Shown: positions 17,239 through 27,304, numbered from the stretch's first letter. The stretch: 64,000 nt of DNA from Rheinheimera tangshanensis (GCF_014645135.1 NZ_BMLH01000012.1:55325-119324), one strand, 5' to 3'. Notes: generated from the letters alone by a model not told the origin. Numbers and translations are program-made.

Positions 17239-17264
17239 GGTACAAAATCCGGGGAACAGGATAG

Positions 17265-19430
17265 ATGAAATACGCATTAAGCGCCGTGGCTTTGGCTTTA
17301 TTAACAGCCTGTGGCCAACCAAGTGATACCTCAAAGACACAAGAAACTCTTATGACAGAAACTCAGGCTGCTCACCCTTTTACTTACCCTGTCACTGCTA
17401 AAGGTGATGTGGTTGATAGTTATTTTGACAAGAAAGTAGCAGACCCTTACCGCTGGCTGGAAGATGATCGCAGTGAACAAACTGGTAACTGGGTCAAAGA
17501 GCAAAACAAAGTCACTTTTGCTTATCTTGACCAAATCGGTTACCGCGATCAGATCAAACAACGTTTAGAAGCGCTGTGGAACTATGAAAAAGTAGGCGCG
17601 CCTTTTATTGAAGGTGACTACACCTACTTCTTCAAAAACGACGGCTTACAAAACCAGTCGGTTTTGTACCGTAAAAAAGGCGATGCTGAAGCTGAAGTCT
17701 TTTTAGATCCAAATACCTTCAGCAGCGATGCTACGACCTCTTTAGCTGACGTGTCATTTTCGGAAGATGGTAAAACTCTGGCGTATTCCATCTCTGAAGG
17801 TGGCAGCGACTGGCGTAAAATTATCATTATTGATGTAGAAACCAAAAAGCCAATTGAAGAAACTCTGGTGGATGTGAAATTCAGCGGTGTGTCGTGGAAA
17901 GGCAATGAAGGTTTTTACTACTCCAGCTATGACAAACCAGAAGGCAGTGAGCTGTCGGCCAAAACCGATCAACACAAGTTGTATTACCATCAATTAGGCA
18001 CAGCGCAAAAAGATGACCCCGTGGTGTTTGGTGGTGTGGATGCGGAAAAACACCGTTATGTTGGTGGCGTAGTGACAGATGACGGCAAATACCTGATTGT
18101 GTCTGCTGCCAATGCAACCTCCGGCAATAAAGTCTTCTTAAAAGATTTAACCAAAGCCGACAGCGCTTTCGTAACTTTGTATGCTGAAGGCAATGCTGAC
18201 TTTGAGTTTGTTGATAGCCGCGGCGATGCCTTGTATTTCGTCACTAACTTAAATGCACCCAACAAAAAACTGATCAAAGTTGACGCCACAGCGCCTGATG
18301 CTGACAAATGGACAGATGTGATCCCAGAAACCGCAAACGTGCTGGATGTCAGCAAAGGTGCAGGTTTCTTATTCGCCAACTACATGGTGGATGCGATTTC
18401 TCAAATAAAACAATACGACTATGACGGCAAGCTGGTGCGTGATGTGTCTCTGCCGGGTTTAGGTACTGTGTCTGGTTTTGGCGGCAAAACCAAAGACACT
18501 ACCTTGTACTACAGCTTCACCAACTACAACACAGCACCCAGCACTTTTGCTTTTGAGCCAAAATCTGGCGAAACCAGCACTTACTATAAAGCGGCTGTGA
18601 AGTTTAACAGTGACGATTACGAGTCGAAGCAGGTGTTTTACACCAGCAAAGATGGTACTAAAGTGCCGATGATCATTACCCACAAAAAAGGTATTCAACT
18701 GGATGGTAACAACCCAACCATGTTGTATGGCTACGGTGGTTTTAACGTCAGCCTGACGCCAGCTTTTAGTGTGGCCAACCTGGTGTGGATGGAAATGGGT
18801 GGCGTGTATGCGGTGCCTAACCTACGTGGCGGTGGCGAATACGGTAAAGCCTGGCATGACGCTGGCATTCAGCTGAAAAAACAAAATGTGTTTGATGACT
18901 TTATTGCAGCAGGTGAATACCTGATCGCGCAAAAATATACCTCCAGCAACAAACTGGCGATACGTGGTGGTTCTAACGGTGGTTTATTAGTCGGTGCTGT
19001 GATGACGCAGCGTCCTGACTTGATGAAAGTGGCTATTCCACAGGTCGGTGTACTGGATATGCTGCGTTACCACACCTTCACTGCTGGTGCAGGTTGGGCT
19101 TACGACTATGGCACGTCTGAGCAAAACAAAGAGATGTTTGATTACCTCAAAGGCTACTCACCAGTGCATAACGTCAAAGAAGGCGTGGCTTATCCAGCTA
19201 CTCTTGTGACTACAGGCGATCACGATGACCGCGTAGTACCAGCGCACTCCTTTAAGTTTGCTGCTGAACTACAGGCTAAAGCAACAGGACCTAACCCGCA
19301 AATGATCCGCATTGAAACCAATGCAGGTCATGGTGCTGGTGTGCCGGTCTCCAAGCAGATTGAATTAGCTGCAGATATCTTTGGTTTCACCCTGTTTAAT
19401 ATGGGTGTAAAAGAGTTACCTAAGCAGTAA
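17265..19430 (+). CDS. Prolyl oligopeptidase (S9A), lipoprotein form
   Basis: 721 residues. A lipobox (LLTAC, Cys16) makes this an outer- or inner-membrane lipoprotein facing the periplasm. The seven-bladed propeller region (about residues 90-440) precedes the hydrolase domain. Catalytic Ser570 sits in RGGSNGG, the acid in GDHDDRVVP (651-659), and His689 in NAGHGAG. The enzyme cleaves short peptides after proline. It is monocistronic; AACAGGA before the start serves as the ribosome binding site. Confidence 0.93.
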   Translation: MKYALSAVALALLTACGQPSDTSKTQETLMTETQAAHPFTYPVTAKGDVVDSYFDKKVADPYRWLEDDRSEQTGNWVKEQNKVTFAYLDQIGYRDQIKQRLEALWNYEKVGAPFIEGDYTYFFKNDGLQNQSVLYRKKGDAEAEVFLDPNTFSSDATTSLADVSFSEDGKTLAYSISEGGSDWRKIIIIDVETKKPIEETLVDVKFSGVSWKGNEGFYYSSYDKPEGSELSAKTDQHKLYYHQLGTAQKDDPVVFGGVDAEKHRYVGGVVTDDGKYLIVSAANATSGNKVFLKDLTKADSAFVTLYAEGNADFEFVDSRGDALYFVTNLNAPNKKLIKVDATAPDADKWTDVIPETANVLDVSKGAGFLFANYMVDAISQIKQYDYDGKLVRDVSLPGLGTVSGFGGKTKDTTLYYSFTNYNTAPSTFAFEPKSGETSTYYKAAVKFNSDDYESKQVFYTSKDGTKVPMIITHKKGIQLDGNNPTMLYGYGGFNVSLTPAFSVANLVWMEMGGVYAVPNLRGGGEYGKAWHDAGIQLKKQNVFDDFIAAGEYLIAQKYTSSNKLAIRGGSNGGLLVGAVMTQRPDLMKVAIPQVGVLDMLRYHTFTAGAGWAYDYGTSEQNKEMFDYLKGYSPVHNVKEGVAYPATLVTTGDHDDRVVPAHSFKFAAELQAKATGPNPQMIRIETNAGHGAGVPVSKQIELAADIFGFTLFNMGVKELPKQ

Positions 19431-19436
19431 TAAACT

Positions 19437-19483
19437 GGGGTCAGAGTAAAATTAAAACTTCGGTTTAATTTTACTCTGACCCC
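19437..19483. repeat. GGGGTCAGAG palindrome with UUCG-type tetraloop, overlapping the argP stop
   Basis: 20-nt perfect arms at 19437-19456 and 19464-19483, beginning and ending GGGGTCAGAG/CTCTGACCCC, closing on a C(TTCG)G loop. The minus-strand TAA of argP (19471-19473) lies inside the right arm. It separates two convergent genes and would terminate both. Related palindromes lie at 14303 and 56008. Confidence 0.85.
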
Positions 19484-20346
19484 GATAAAAACCTTCCTGC
19501 CACCTGCAATACATTCTGTCGTAACTGATACATCAGCGGGCTTTCGCTTTGCCAATAGTGCCAATACAATTCTGTATCCAGAGAATAACCCGGGGTTAAA
19601 TCTACTAGTTCACCACTTTCCAGCTGCGACTGCATTTGTAGTTCCGGCAACAAACCAAAACCTAATCCGGCCAATGTGGCTTTTAAAAAACCTTCAGACG
19701 AAGGGCATAAATGAAAACGTTGAGGTACAGCCTGTGCTACATGCTGCAGGTACTGATGTTGCAACTGATCATCCTGATTAAACACCAGACAAGGAGCCTG
19801 ACTGATCCTTTTTTCAAACTGCTGATGCAATTGATAACGCTGAATAAAGGCTGGGCTTGCGACGGCGCGGTATCGCAGTGCACCTAATGCCATCACAGCG
19901 CCACCATTGACCGGCTGAGGGCTGGCACATATACAGGCCATTACATCCCCTTGTTTCATCCGCTTTAAGCCAACGGACTGATCTTCCACCACCAGATCAA
20001 AACGCACCGCCTGTTGCTCTGGCAAGACTAAAGCTTCGGGTAACCAGGTGGCTAAGGAGTCTGCATTGGTGGCCAGGCGCACCACCAAATCTTGTGGGTC
20101 ATCTGTTAATCCTAAAGCCGTTTCCATTTGTCGTACCTGCTGCAAATGGTTTAACAAACGTTGTCCTGCGGCAGTTGGAACTGGCGGACTGCTGCGTAAT
20201 AACACTGGCTGACCCAACACAGATTCCAGCTGTTTAATACGACGGCTGATGGCTGACTGAGTTAAATGTAAGACCAGACCCGCTTTTTCAAAACCACCTT
20301 GTTCAACCACGGCAGACAGTGCCTGCAATAAACGGTAATCAATCAT
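19471..20346 (-). CDS. argP: LysR-type regulator ArgP
   Basis: 291 residues. The N-terminus 'MIDYRLLQALSAVVEQGGFEKAG' with the HTH 'LTQSAISRRIKQLESVLG' is characteristic of ArgP (IciA), which activates the argO exporter in response to arginine and lysine. It is divergent from a LysE/ArgO exporter gene at 20441, the classical arrangement, with the operator expected in the 94-bp gap. The last codons and the stop are contributed by the palindromic repeat at 19437-19483. Confidence 0.9.
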   Translation of the reverse strand: MIDYRLLQALSAVVEQGGFEKAGLVLHLTQSAISRRIKQLESVLGQPVLLRSSPPVPTAAGQRLLNHLQQVRQMETALGLTDDPQDLVVRLATNADSLATWLPEALVLPEQQAVRFDLVVEDQSVGLKRMKQGDVMACICASPQPVNGGAVMALGALRYRAVASPAFIQRYQLHQQFEKRISQAPCLVFNQDDQLQHQYLQHVAQAVPQRFHLCPSSEGFLKATLAGLGFGLLPELQMQSQLESGELVDLTPGYSLDTELYWHYWQSESPLMYQLRQNVLQVAGRFLSGSE

Positions 20347-20440
20347 CAGTTTTTCTCATGGAACATAAAATTTATTTGTTGGATTCATAATAAGCCGCTT
20401 CGTTAAACTTACACCACTTGTTTCTTGTAGGGCGAATCTC

Positions 20441-21037
20441 ATGCTGTCGTTTTTTACCGGTTTTACCGTGGGTTTAAGTTTAATAGTGGCAATAGGCGCG
20501 CAAAATATCTGGGTACTGAGCCAAAGTATGGCGGGCGCGAACAGGCTGGTGATAGCTCTGGTCTGTATTTTGTGTGATGCGGCTTTAATTGTGACCGGTG
20601 TTTACAGTGTGCAGCTTATTCAGCTGTGGTTACCACCTTTGGTGCCGCTGTTAACCTGGGCCGGAGTGGCGATGTTGTTGTGGTTGGCCTTTGGTGCGGC
20701 ACAGCGGGCATGGCGTGGGCAAGCTGCTTTGCATTCCAGCTCTGCAGTGCAGGTACAAAGCTGGCAAAAAACTGCGCTGACTGCTTTGGCTATTACTTTA
20801 TTAAACCCTCATGTTTATCTGGATACGGTGGTATTGATTGGTAGTGTCGGTTCTGTGCAGGCGCAACCTTTCTGGTTTACAGTAGGGGCTTGTCTGGCCT
20901 CTTTTTGCTGGTTTGGTGCTTTAACGGGTTTAGCCCCGAAGCTGAAAGTCTGGCTGAGCTCTCCGATACGCTGGCGGCTGTTTGATGGCCTGGTTGCCTT
21001 GGTCTTGTCTGGTATTGCACTGAAGTTAGCGCTTTAA
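20441..21037 (+). CDS. argO: LysE/ArgO-family amino acid exporter
   Basis: 198 residues with six predicted transmembrane helices. N-terminus 'FFTGFTVGLSLIVAIGAQNIWVLSQS' contains the conserved 'GAQN' of LysE/ArgO, and 'LLNPHVYLDTVVLIGSVG' the conserved Asn-Pro-His. It exports arginine or lysine. The divergent argP gene supports control by amino acid excess. Confidence 0.9.
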   Translation: MLSFFTGFTVGLSLIVAIGAQNIWVLSQSMAGANRLVIALVCILCDAALIVTGVYSVQLIQLWLPPLVPLLTWAGVAMLLWLAFGAAQRAWRGQAALHSSSAVQVQSWQKTALTALAITLLNPHVYLDTVVLIGSVGSVQAQPFWFTVGACLASFCWFGALTGLAPKLKVWLSSPIRWRLFDGLVALVLSGIALKLAL

Positions 21038-21150
21038 ATTTCAGGCCCTGATCTACTGGGAAAAACCTGAATCATACAGTACTATGTGGCGCATTTACTG
21101 GGTCAGGTGTTGGCTCAATTGTGGTAGCGGCGTATACAAGGGGAAATGGC

Positions 21151-21498
21151 ATGAAGAAGTGGTTAGCAGTGGCTGTGTTAGGTTTTGCGCTGGCAGGTTG
21201 TAGCTCTGTGCCGGATGACTGGAGCAATATGACACAAACTGAAATACAAAGCTGGCAAGCCAGTGGCTTTACTGCAGAAGTTGCCCAGCAGTGGAAAGCC
21301 AGTGGTTTTAATTCAGAAGCTGCAGGCCTTTGGAAAACTGCGGGTTTTAACCTGGAGTCTGCGACAGAGTGGTCAGCACAGAAATTCAGTGCTGAAGAAG
21401 CGAAGAACTGGGTTGCTACAGGTTTTGAACTGGATGATGCCGTAGATTATCGCGCCAGAGGTTTATCCCCAATTCACCGTGAACAGGCGGTTGAATAA
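21151..21498 (+). CDS. Lipoprotein made of 13-residue W...GF repeats
   Basis: 115 residues from ATG 21151, chosen for AGGGGA at about 21139; the frame extends upstream without a good site. Lipobox LAGC places the mature N-terminus at Cys17. The rest of the protein is a nearly perfect 13-residue repeat: WQASGFTAEVAQQ, WKASGFNSEAAGL, WKTAGFNLESATE, WSAQKFSAEEAKN, WVATGFELDDAVD, then a decayed YRARGLSPI. Trp at position 1, Gly-Phe at 5-6 and Ala at 11 recur. I do not recognise a named family. It is monocistronic, with its own terminator. Confidence 0.8.
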   Translation: MKKWLAVAVLGFALAGCSSVPDDWSNMTQTEIQSWQASGFTAEVAQQWKASGFNSEAAGLWKTAGFNLESATEWSAQKFSAEEAKNWVATGFELDDAVDYRARGLSPIHREQAVE

Positions 21499-21529
21499 CC
21501 TCAGCGTCTGACACCATGTGTTAACACAG

Positions 21530-21553
21530 AGCCCGGTTTTTACCGGGCTTTTT
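21530..21553 (+). terminator. Rho-independent terminator
   Basis: AGCCCGG - TTTTTA - CCGGGCT followed by TTTT, 32 bp after the repeat lipoprotein stop. Confidence 0.9.
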
Positions 21554-21679
21554 GTTGCGCCTGCTTTTCGAGTGCCCCACTGTATTTTTATTTCGCAGTT
21601 CTTATTCAAACTGTCGTTTTGTACTTGAACAGAATTCGCTTCTGCGCTCTGATGAGGTTAACTTCAATGGAGACTCTCG

Positions 21680-22756
21680 ATGACAGATTTTCGCAGTGAC
21701 ACAGTCACCCAGCCTACAGCAGCAATGAAAGCCGCTATGCTCTCTGCGCCTTTAGGAGACGATGTATTTCAGGACGACCCGACGGTCAATGAGTTGCAAC
21801 GTTATGCCGCAGAACTTTTAGGTTTTGAAGCCGCATTATTTGCACCCAGTGGTACCCAAACCAACTTAATTGCACTGATGGCGCATTGCCAGCGCGGTGA
21901 TGAAGCCATAGTGGGGCAGCAGTGGCATACCTATCGCTGGGAAGGCGGCGGCATGGCAGTATTAGGTTCTATTCAGCCGCAACCTATTGAACATCAGCCT
22001 GATGGTACGCTGGCGCTTGAACATATCCGAGCTGCAGTAAAACCAGACGATCCACATTTTGCCCGTACTAAATTGATTGTGATGGAAAACACCACAGGCG
22101 GGAAAGTGTTACCTTTGTCTTACATGAATTCGGTGGCGGCTTTAGCTAAAGAGTTGGGATTAAGTTGCCATATTGATGGCGCCAGACTGATGAATGCGGC
22201 TGTGGCTTTAGCCACAGCAGATGGCTCAAATCCACTACAAAAAGCCAAAGCGCTGTGCGCTAGTTTTGATTCAGTGTCTTTGTGTTTATCCAAAGGCTTG
22301 GGCGCCCCTGTTGGTTCGTTGTTGTTGGGGAATCAGGCTTTTATTCAGCAGGCAAGACGGCTGCGTAAGATGCTCGGCGGCGGCATGCGTCAGGCTGGTG
22401 TGCTGGCTGCAGCTGGTTTATATGCGCTGCAACATAACATAGATCGTCTGGCGGAGGATCATCAGCATGCGCAGCAACTGGCCGAAGGTTTACAGCGGAT
22501 AGCAGCCGAACATCCGCTGCTAAAAGGCAAACTGGAGCTGGTAGCGGTCAATACCAATATTTTATTTACCGATATAGCGCTTGATGTTGCAGAGCCTTTA
22601 TTGGCTTATTTGGCGCAGCAGGGCATTCAATTAACCAGCAGCAATTACAATAAAGCCGATCAGCACTTTAAGCGAGTGCGTTGGGTCACACATCTGGATA
22701 TCAGTGCTGCGGATATTCAGCATGCACTGTCGGCGGTGCAAGGCTTTAGTGGCTAA
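21680..22756 (+). CDS. ltaE: Low-specificity L-threonine aldolase
   Basis: 358 residues. PLP-dependent fold type I: start 'TDFRSDTVTQPTAAMKAAM', 'PLGDDVFQDDPTVNELQ', 'FAPSGTQTNLIAL', and the PLP lysine in 'CLSKGLGAPVGS'. It cleaves L-threonine and allo-threonine to glycine and acetaldehyde. It is slightly longer than E. coli LtaE (about 333 residues). Single gene with a gap on both sides. Confidence 0.93.
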   Translation: MTDFRSDTVTQPTAAMKAAMLSAPLGDDVFQDDPTVNELQRYAAELLGFEAALFAPSGTQTNLIALMAHCQRGDEAIVGQQWHTYRWEGGGMAVLGSIQPQPIEHQPDGTLALEHIRAAVKPDDPHFARTKLIVMENTTGGKVLPLSYMNSVAALAKELGLSCHIDGARLMNAAVALATADGSNPLQKAKALCASFDSVSLCLSKGLGAPVGSLLLGNQAFIQQARRLRKMLGGGMRQAGVLAAAGLYALQHNIDRLAEDHQHAQQLAEGLQRIAAEHPLLKGKLELVAVNTNILFTDIALDVAEPLLAYLAQQGIQLTSSNYNKADQHFKRVRWVTHLDISAADIQHALSAVQGFSG

Positions 22757-22862
22757 GACTAAGCCGCTGATTTCTGAGATGGCCTGCTCTGTTTTTCTTT
22801 GCTGAAGCTGTTAAGGTAAAACAAACAACCCAAAAGTAAAAACAGAAAATCCGGGGCTATCT

Positions 22863-25800
22863 ATGAAACTCACTTTCGTCGCTTGTCTGACGGCTGCACT
22901 TTTTGCCAGCAGTTATGCCGATGCAGCTTATTATCGCTCGCCTTCACTGCAGCAAAACCAACTGGTGTTCACCGCCGAAGGTGATTTATGGCTAAGCTCT
23001 GTCAATAGCAGCGAAGCCAAACGCCTGACTACGCATGCTGCTGAAGAATCTCAGGCGCTTTTTACCCCAGACGGTAAAGCTGTGGTGTATGTAGCGGCTT
23101 ATGATGAGACGCCGGATATTTATTATTTAGCTTTAGCGGGCGGTGCACCGAAACGTTTAACAGCCTTAAATGCGAAAGTGAAGCTGCAAGGCTGGAGTCT
23201 GGACGGCAAATTGCTGTATAGCACAGATGCCATGACAGGGCCTGTAAACAGCTGGGTGCTGAAATTGCTCGATTTGGACACTCAGCAGACCGAAACTTTA
23301 CCGCTATTGGACGCCGTTGAAGCTGTGCTGGACGAACAAAACGGTTATGTCTACTTTATCCGTTATGGCTTGCAATTAACGGGAGATAACGCCCGTCAGT
23401 ATCAGGGCGGCGCTAAAGGTCAGCTCTGGCGCTGGAAACTGGGCTCACAACGTGAAGCTGAACGCTTGGTGGCTGATCATCAGGGGTCAATACGTCACCC
23501 TATGATCTGGCAAGGTAAGTTAGTACTGGTCAGTGACGCTGGCGGTAATGCCAATTTATGGTCTTATGACCCGGTATCCACCCAACTGAAAGAGCTGACC
23601 AGTCATCAGGATTTTGCAGTTCGCTCAGCTCGTATGGATCAGGGCAAAGTGGTGTATCAACTGGGCGCTGATATCAAGTTGCTGGATTTAGCCTCAGGCC
23701 TAAGCAGCACACAGGCTCCGGTATTGGTCACGGACTCACCACAGCAACGTCAGCGCCTGTTAAGTGAGCCTTTAAAGTATCTCACATCCGATTCAGTCGG
23801 CTTCGCTAAACAAAAGTTGGTATTAACCCTGCGTGGCAAAGTGCAGGTATTATCCAGGGCGCCTCAGCGTATAGTCGAGCTGGCAGTGCCTGAAACAGCA
23901 CGAGCCCGCAGTGCTGTTGTCAGTCAGGATGGTCTGTGGGTGTATTTGATTTCCGATCAGTCCGGTGAGCCGGAAATCTGGCGATATGCTGCCGATGGTT
24001 CGGACCAGGGTAAACAGCTGACTAAAGATGGCCGAGGTTTTCGCTGGAATTTAAGCTTGTCACCCGATGGGCGTTATCTGGCGCATGATGATAAACAAGG
24101 CCAGCTCTGGCTACTGGATGTCAGCACTGGCAAAAATCAACTGCTGTATAAAAGTGGCTCAGGTTTAAGCCCATACGGCGATTTAAGTTGGAATAAAAAC
24201 AGCAATTTACTGGCCTTTACCACAGAAAAAGATGGCGTCGGTCGCCAGCAAATTGGCCTCTATTCCATTAAAGAGCAACAAGCCAAATTACTGACCACAG
24301 ATAAATACAACTCCTACAGCCCTGCTTTTCATCCCGATGGCGACTGGCTGTATTTTTTATCTGAACGTGAATTAAAACCCACCCCGGGCGGCCCTTGGGG
24401 CGATCGCAATATGGGGCCGGCTTTTGATAAAAGGGCGCAGGTGTTTGCTTATGCACTCAATAGCACAGCTGTGTTCCCATTCGCAGCTGAAACCGAGCTG
24501 ACGGCAGGCTTAGAAGGACAAGCTAAAGCCATCGCATTTGAAAATTTACCAGGCCAGCTATGGCAAGTACCAGTAGCGGCCGGCAATTATCAAAAACTGC
24601 AGGCCGGGGCCGATTATTTGTATCTGCAGGAGTTTGAATACAGCGGCGATGCAGGGGCTGTCAGAGCAGTAAAAATTGAACCAGACAATAAAAAGCTGCT
24701 GAGCTTTGCCGGTAAGGTGAGGGATGTACAAAGCAGCGCTGATGGTAAGTCATTGTATTTACGCTATGAAACCGAACCTGGTCAGTACAGGTTTTTCTTA
24801 GGTTCAGCCACAGCCAAAGCGCCGGAGGGTGAAGACGCCGAACCATGGACGGTGGATAAAATCAGCCTGACCCTAACACCTAAAGCTGAATGGCAACAAA
24901 TGTTTCATGATGCCTGGCTGATGCATCGTGAATTTTTATTCGACCCAGCTATGCGGGGTGTCGATTGGGGCAGTACCAAAAAGCGTTATCAGCCTCTAGT
25001 CGACAGAGTGACAGACAGATTTGAGCTCGATGATGTACTGGCGCAACTGATTGGTGAATTGTCGGTATTGCACTCGCAAGTGCGAGGCGGTGATTATGCC
25101 AAAGCCAGTGAAAGCAGCAAAGCCGCCAGCCTTGGTGCTGAATTTATCAGCCGTAATGGCAAACTGATGCTGCAGACTATTTATCAGACAGACCCGGATT
25201 TACCTGCTGTAGCCAGTCCACTCAATAGCGCTGGAGTGGAACTCAAAGCAGGCGATAGTGTAGTGGCTGTGAACGGCAGAGCGGTCGCTACAGTGTTGGA
25301 TCTGCATCAGGCCTTACAGCAGCAACAAGGTCAGCAAGTACTGTTGCAGTTCGAGCGCGACGGCAAAAGCTTTAAAAAAGTGGTAGTCCCCGTCAGCCCA
25401 CAACAAGAACAAACATTAAGGTATCAGCACTGGGTACAGCAGAAAAAGCAGCAGGTAGAGCAGCAAGGTCAACAACAGCTGGGGTATTTGCATTTGTACG
25501 CCATGACCGCCGGCGATATCAGCAACTTTGCCCGTGAGTTTTATGCCAACGTGGATAAACCCGGTTTGATTATTGATGTGCGCCGTAACAGAGGCGGCAA
25601 TATCGACAGCTGGGTGATTGAAAAGCTGTTACGTAGGGTTTGGGCCTTCTGGCAACCCACTCAGGGCAAAGCCTATGGCAATATGCAACAGACATTCCGT
25701 GGCCAGTTGGTGGTACTGACCGATCCTCTGACCTATTCAGATGGCGAAACTTTTGCCGCTGGTGTGAAAAGTTTAGGGTTGGGTCCGGTAGTTGGACAAC

Positions 25801-26102
25801 AAACTGCGGGTGCCGGCGTCTGGTTGTCGGGCCGTAACTTATTGGCTGATATGGGCGTGGCACGGGTTGCAGAGACAGCACAGTTTGATAGAGACGGCCG
25901 CTGGATCATCGAAGGCCGGGGTGTCAGTCCTGATGTGTGGGTCGATAATCTGCCGTACGCCAGTTTTAACGGCCAGGATGCACAGTTATCTTATGCCATC
26001 AGTCTGTTGCAAAAACAGTTGCAGGAAAAAGCCGTATCAGAACTGAAAGCCGAACCCGTAAAACCCGGCATAGCCAAAGATGCACAAAAGCTAAGCTGGT
26101 AA
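22863..26102 (+). CDS. Tricorn-like S41 peptidase, secreted
   Basis: 1079 residues with a signal peptide (about 1-22). The first 640 residues are WD/Kelch-type propeller repeats ('SPDGRYLAHDD', 'FHPDGDWLYFLSERE'), as in the archaeal tricorn protease. A PDZ domain follows near 790-860 ('GVELKAGDSVVAVNGRAV'), then the S41 catalytic domain with 'LIIDVRRNRGGNIDSWV' and the nucleophile region 'TYSDGETFAAGVKSLGLG'. These enzymes degrade peptides produced by other proteases. It ends right at an ERIC-like element that begins on the next base after its TAA. Confidence 0.9.
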   Translation: MKLTFVACLTAALFASSYADAAYYRSPSLQQNQLVFTAEGDLWLSSVNSSEAKRLTTHAAEESQALFTPDGKAVVYVAAYDETPDIYYLALAGGAPKRLTALNAKVKLQGWSLDGKLLYSTDAMTGPVNSWVLKLLDLDTQQTETLPLLDAVEAVLDEQNGYVYFIRYGLQLTGDNARQYQGGAKGQLWRWKLGSQREAERLVADHQGSIRHPMIWQGKLVLVSDAGGNANLWSYDPVSTQLKELTSHQDFAVRSARMDQGKVVYQLGADIKLLDLASGLSSTQAPVLVTDSPQQRQRLLSEPLKYLTSDSVGFAKQKLVLTLRGKVQVLSRAPQRIVELAVPETARARSAVVSQDGLWVYLISDQSGEPEIWRYAADGSDQGKQLTKDGRGFRWNLSLSPDGRYLAHDDKQGQLWLLDVSTGKNQLLYKSGSGLSPYGDLSWNKNSNLLAFTTEKDGVGRQQIGLYSIKEQQAKLLTTDKYNSYSPAFHPDGDWLYFLSERELKPTPGGPWGDRNMGPAFDKRAQVFAYALNSTAVFPFAAETELTAGLEGQAKAIAFENLPGQLWQVPVAAGNYQKLQAGADYLYLQEFEYSGDAGAVRAVKIEPDNKKLLSFAGKVRDVQSSADGKSLYLRYETEPGQYRFFLGSATAKAPEGEDAEPWTVDKISLTLTPKAEWQQMFHDAWLMHREFLFDPAMRGVDWGSTKKRYQPLVDRVTDRFELDDVLAQLIGELSVLHSQVRGGDYAKASESSKAASLGAEFISRNGKLMLQTIYQTDPDLPAVASPLNSAGVELKAGDSVVAVNGRAVATVLDLHQALQQQQGQQVLLQFERDGKSFKKVVVPVSPQQEQTLRYQHWVQQKKQQVEQQGQQQLGYLHLYAMTAGDISNFAREFYANVDKPGLIIDVRRNRGGNIDSWVIEKLLRRVWAFWQPTQGKAYGNMQQTFRGQLVVLTDPLTYSDGETFAAGVKSLGLGPVVGQQTAGAGVWLSGRNLLADMGVARVAETAQFDRDGRWIIEGRGVSPDVWVDNLPYASFNGQDAQLSYAISLLQKQLQEKAVSELKAEPVKPGIAKDAQKLSW

Positions 26103-26230
26103 TATACCCGTTGTACTTGAAGTTGCAGCTTTGTTGACTGCGTGTTCTCGCCCCAGTCACATAGGTAAACTATGTGACTGGGGTCTCACGCTGTTGTCGC
26201 CTCCCTGAAATTCCAGGTTACTTGGGTATA
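26103..26230. repeat. ERIC-like intergenic repeat, full length
   Basis: About 128 bp, starting TATACCC (26103) and ending GGGTATA (26230), with a central stem around CCCCAGTCACATAG / CTATGTGACTGGGG. The size, ends and GTGACTGGGG core match the ERIC (intergenic repeat unit) family known from enterobacteria, Vibrio and relatives. It sits immediately after the S41 stop codon. Confidence 0.85.
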
Positions 26231-26362
26231 AACTCAAAATGGGGGAGAAAGCAGGTTACGAAAAAACGTAATGGGTTTTTGTCCTGCCGTTGGATGTAAG
26301 CGCTTTACATTTTTCGGTTTAACTGGTATCCAATTGAAATCATTCATTATTGGATAAAAGTC

Positions 26363-27235
26363 ATGAAACTTAAACTGCTGTGTTTTTCTGTCGCCTTTTG
26401 TAGTTATGCCACGCTGGCAGCCGACTGGCAGGCTTTGCTGGATAAAACTTTGAGTCAGTGGGATACCTATTTAAGTTATAAACACAAAGAGTCGTACGAT
26501 GGTTCAGTGCCCAAAGACGAGCAGGGCAAGCCGATAGCGCCTATAGGTTTAAATACAGGCAACGATTTATACAAAGTCTTTACCATGCTTGAGGAAAATA
26601 ATGAGCCTGTGCTTCGAGTCAGCGGTGAAATTTATGGTGCTGTCACCAGTAAAAACTCTTACAAAAACTACCACTTAAAACTGCAGTTTCGCTGGGGTGA
26701 TAAAAAGTGGCCACCTCGCCTGAATAAACTCAAAGACAGCGGTATTTTGTATCATGCTGTAGGCGAACATGGGCAGGAGTATTTCCGTTCCTGGATGATG
26801 TCGCAGGAATTTCAGATCATGGAAGGTCATAATGGCGATTATTGGCAACAGGCCAATTCAGCTATTGATGTGCGCGCTTTTATGCCTGAGTCCATTATGA
26901 ATGCGGTAGCTGATGAAACTCAGCCTTTTCTGAAAGTCGGTAAAGGCGAAGAGTTGCAGGGGTTTGTCTTACGTAAAGACAACCATGAAAAACCAGCAGG
27001 GCAGTGGAATACGCTGGAGCTGATTAGTTTTGAAGGCCAAAGTCTGCATATCGTCAATGGTCATGTGGTGATGGTGTTGCGCAATTCCCGGTATGTTACA
27101 CCGGACGGTAAAACCAAGCCTTTAGTCGAAGGTAAAATTCAGTTGCAAAGTGAAGCAGCAGAAATTTTTTACAAAGACGTGCAAATCAAAGCGCTTGATC
27201 AGATGCCAGCTGAGTATGCCCGGTTGTTTTTGTAA
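26363..27235 (+). CDS. DUF1080 (3-keto-disaccharide hydrolase-like) secreted protein
   Basis: 290 residues with a signal peptide ending near LAA. A concanavalin-like jelly-roll with 'YKVFTMLEENNEPVLRVSGEIYGAVTSKNSYKNYHLKLQFRWGDKKWPP', 'DSGILYHAVGEHG' and 'EFQIMEGHNGDYW' is typical of DUF1080. Some family members hydrolyse 3-keto-glycosides; many are uncharacterised. The end 'GKIQLQSEAAEIFYKDVQIKAL' is the conserved closing strand. Monocistronic, with a terminator after it. Confidence 0.85.
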   Translation: MKLKLLCFSVAFCSYATLAADWQALLDKTLSQWDTYLSYKHKESYDGSVPKDEQGKPIAPIGLNTGNDLYKVFTMLEENNEPVLRVSGEIYGAVTSKNSYKNYHLKLQFRWGDKKWPPRLNKLKDSGILYHAVGEHGQEYFRSWMMSQEFQIMEGHNGDYWQQANSAIDVRAFMPESIMNAVADETQPFLKVGKGEELQGFVLRKDNHEKPAGQWNTLELISFEGQSLHIVNGHVVMVLRNSRYVTPDGKTKPLVEGKIQLQSEAAEIFYKDVQIKALDQMPAEYARLFL

Positions 27236-27246
27236 TGTTTTAGCAA

Positions 27247-27273
27247 AAAGAGGCCGCCATTGGCAGCCTCTTT
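27247..27273. terminator. Bidirectional terminator
   Basis: AAAGAGGC (27247-27254) / GCCTCTTT (27266-27273) between convergent genes, with A and T tracts. Confidence 0.8.
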
Positions 27274-27304
27274 GATTTGAGAAAAGTTGTGGCCGAACTA
27301 GGTG

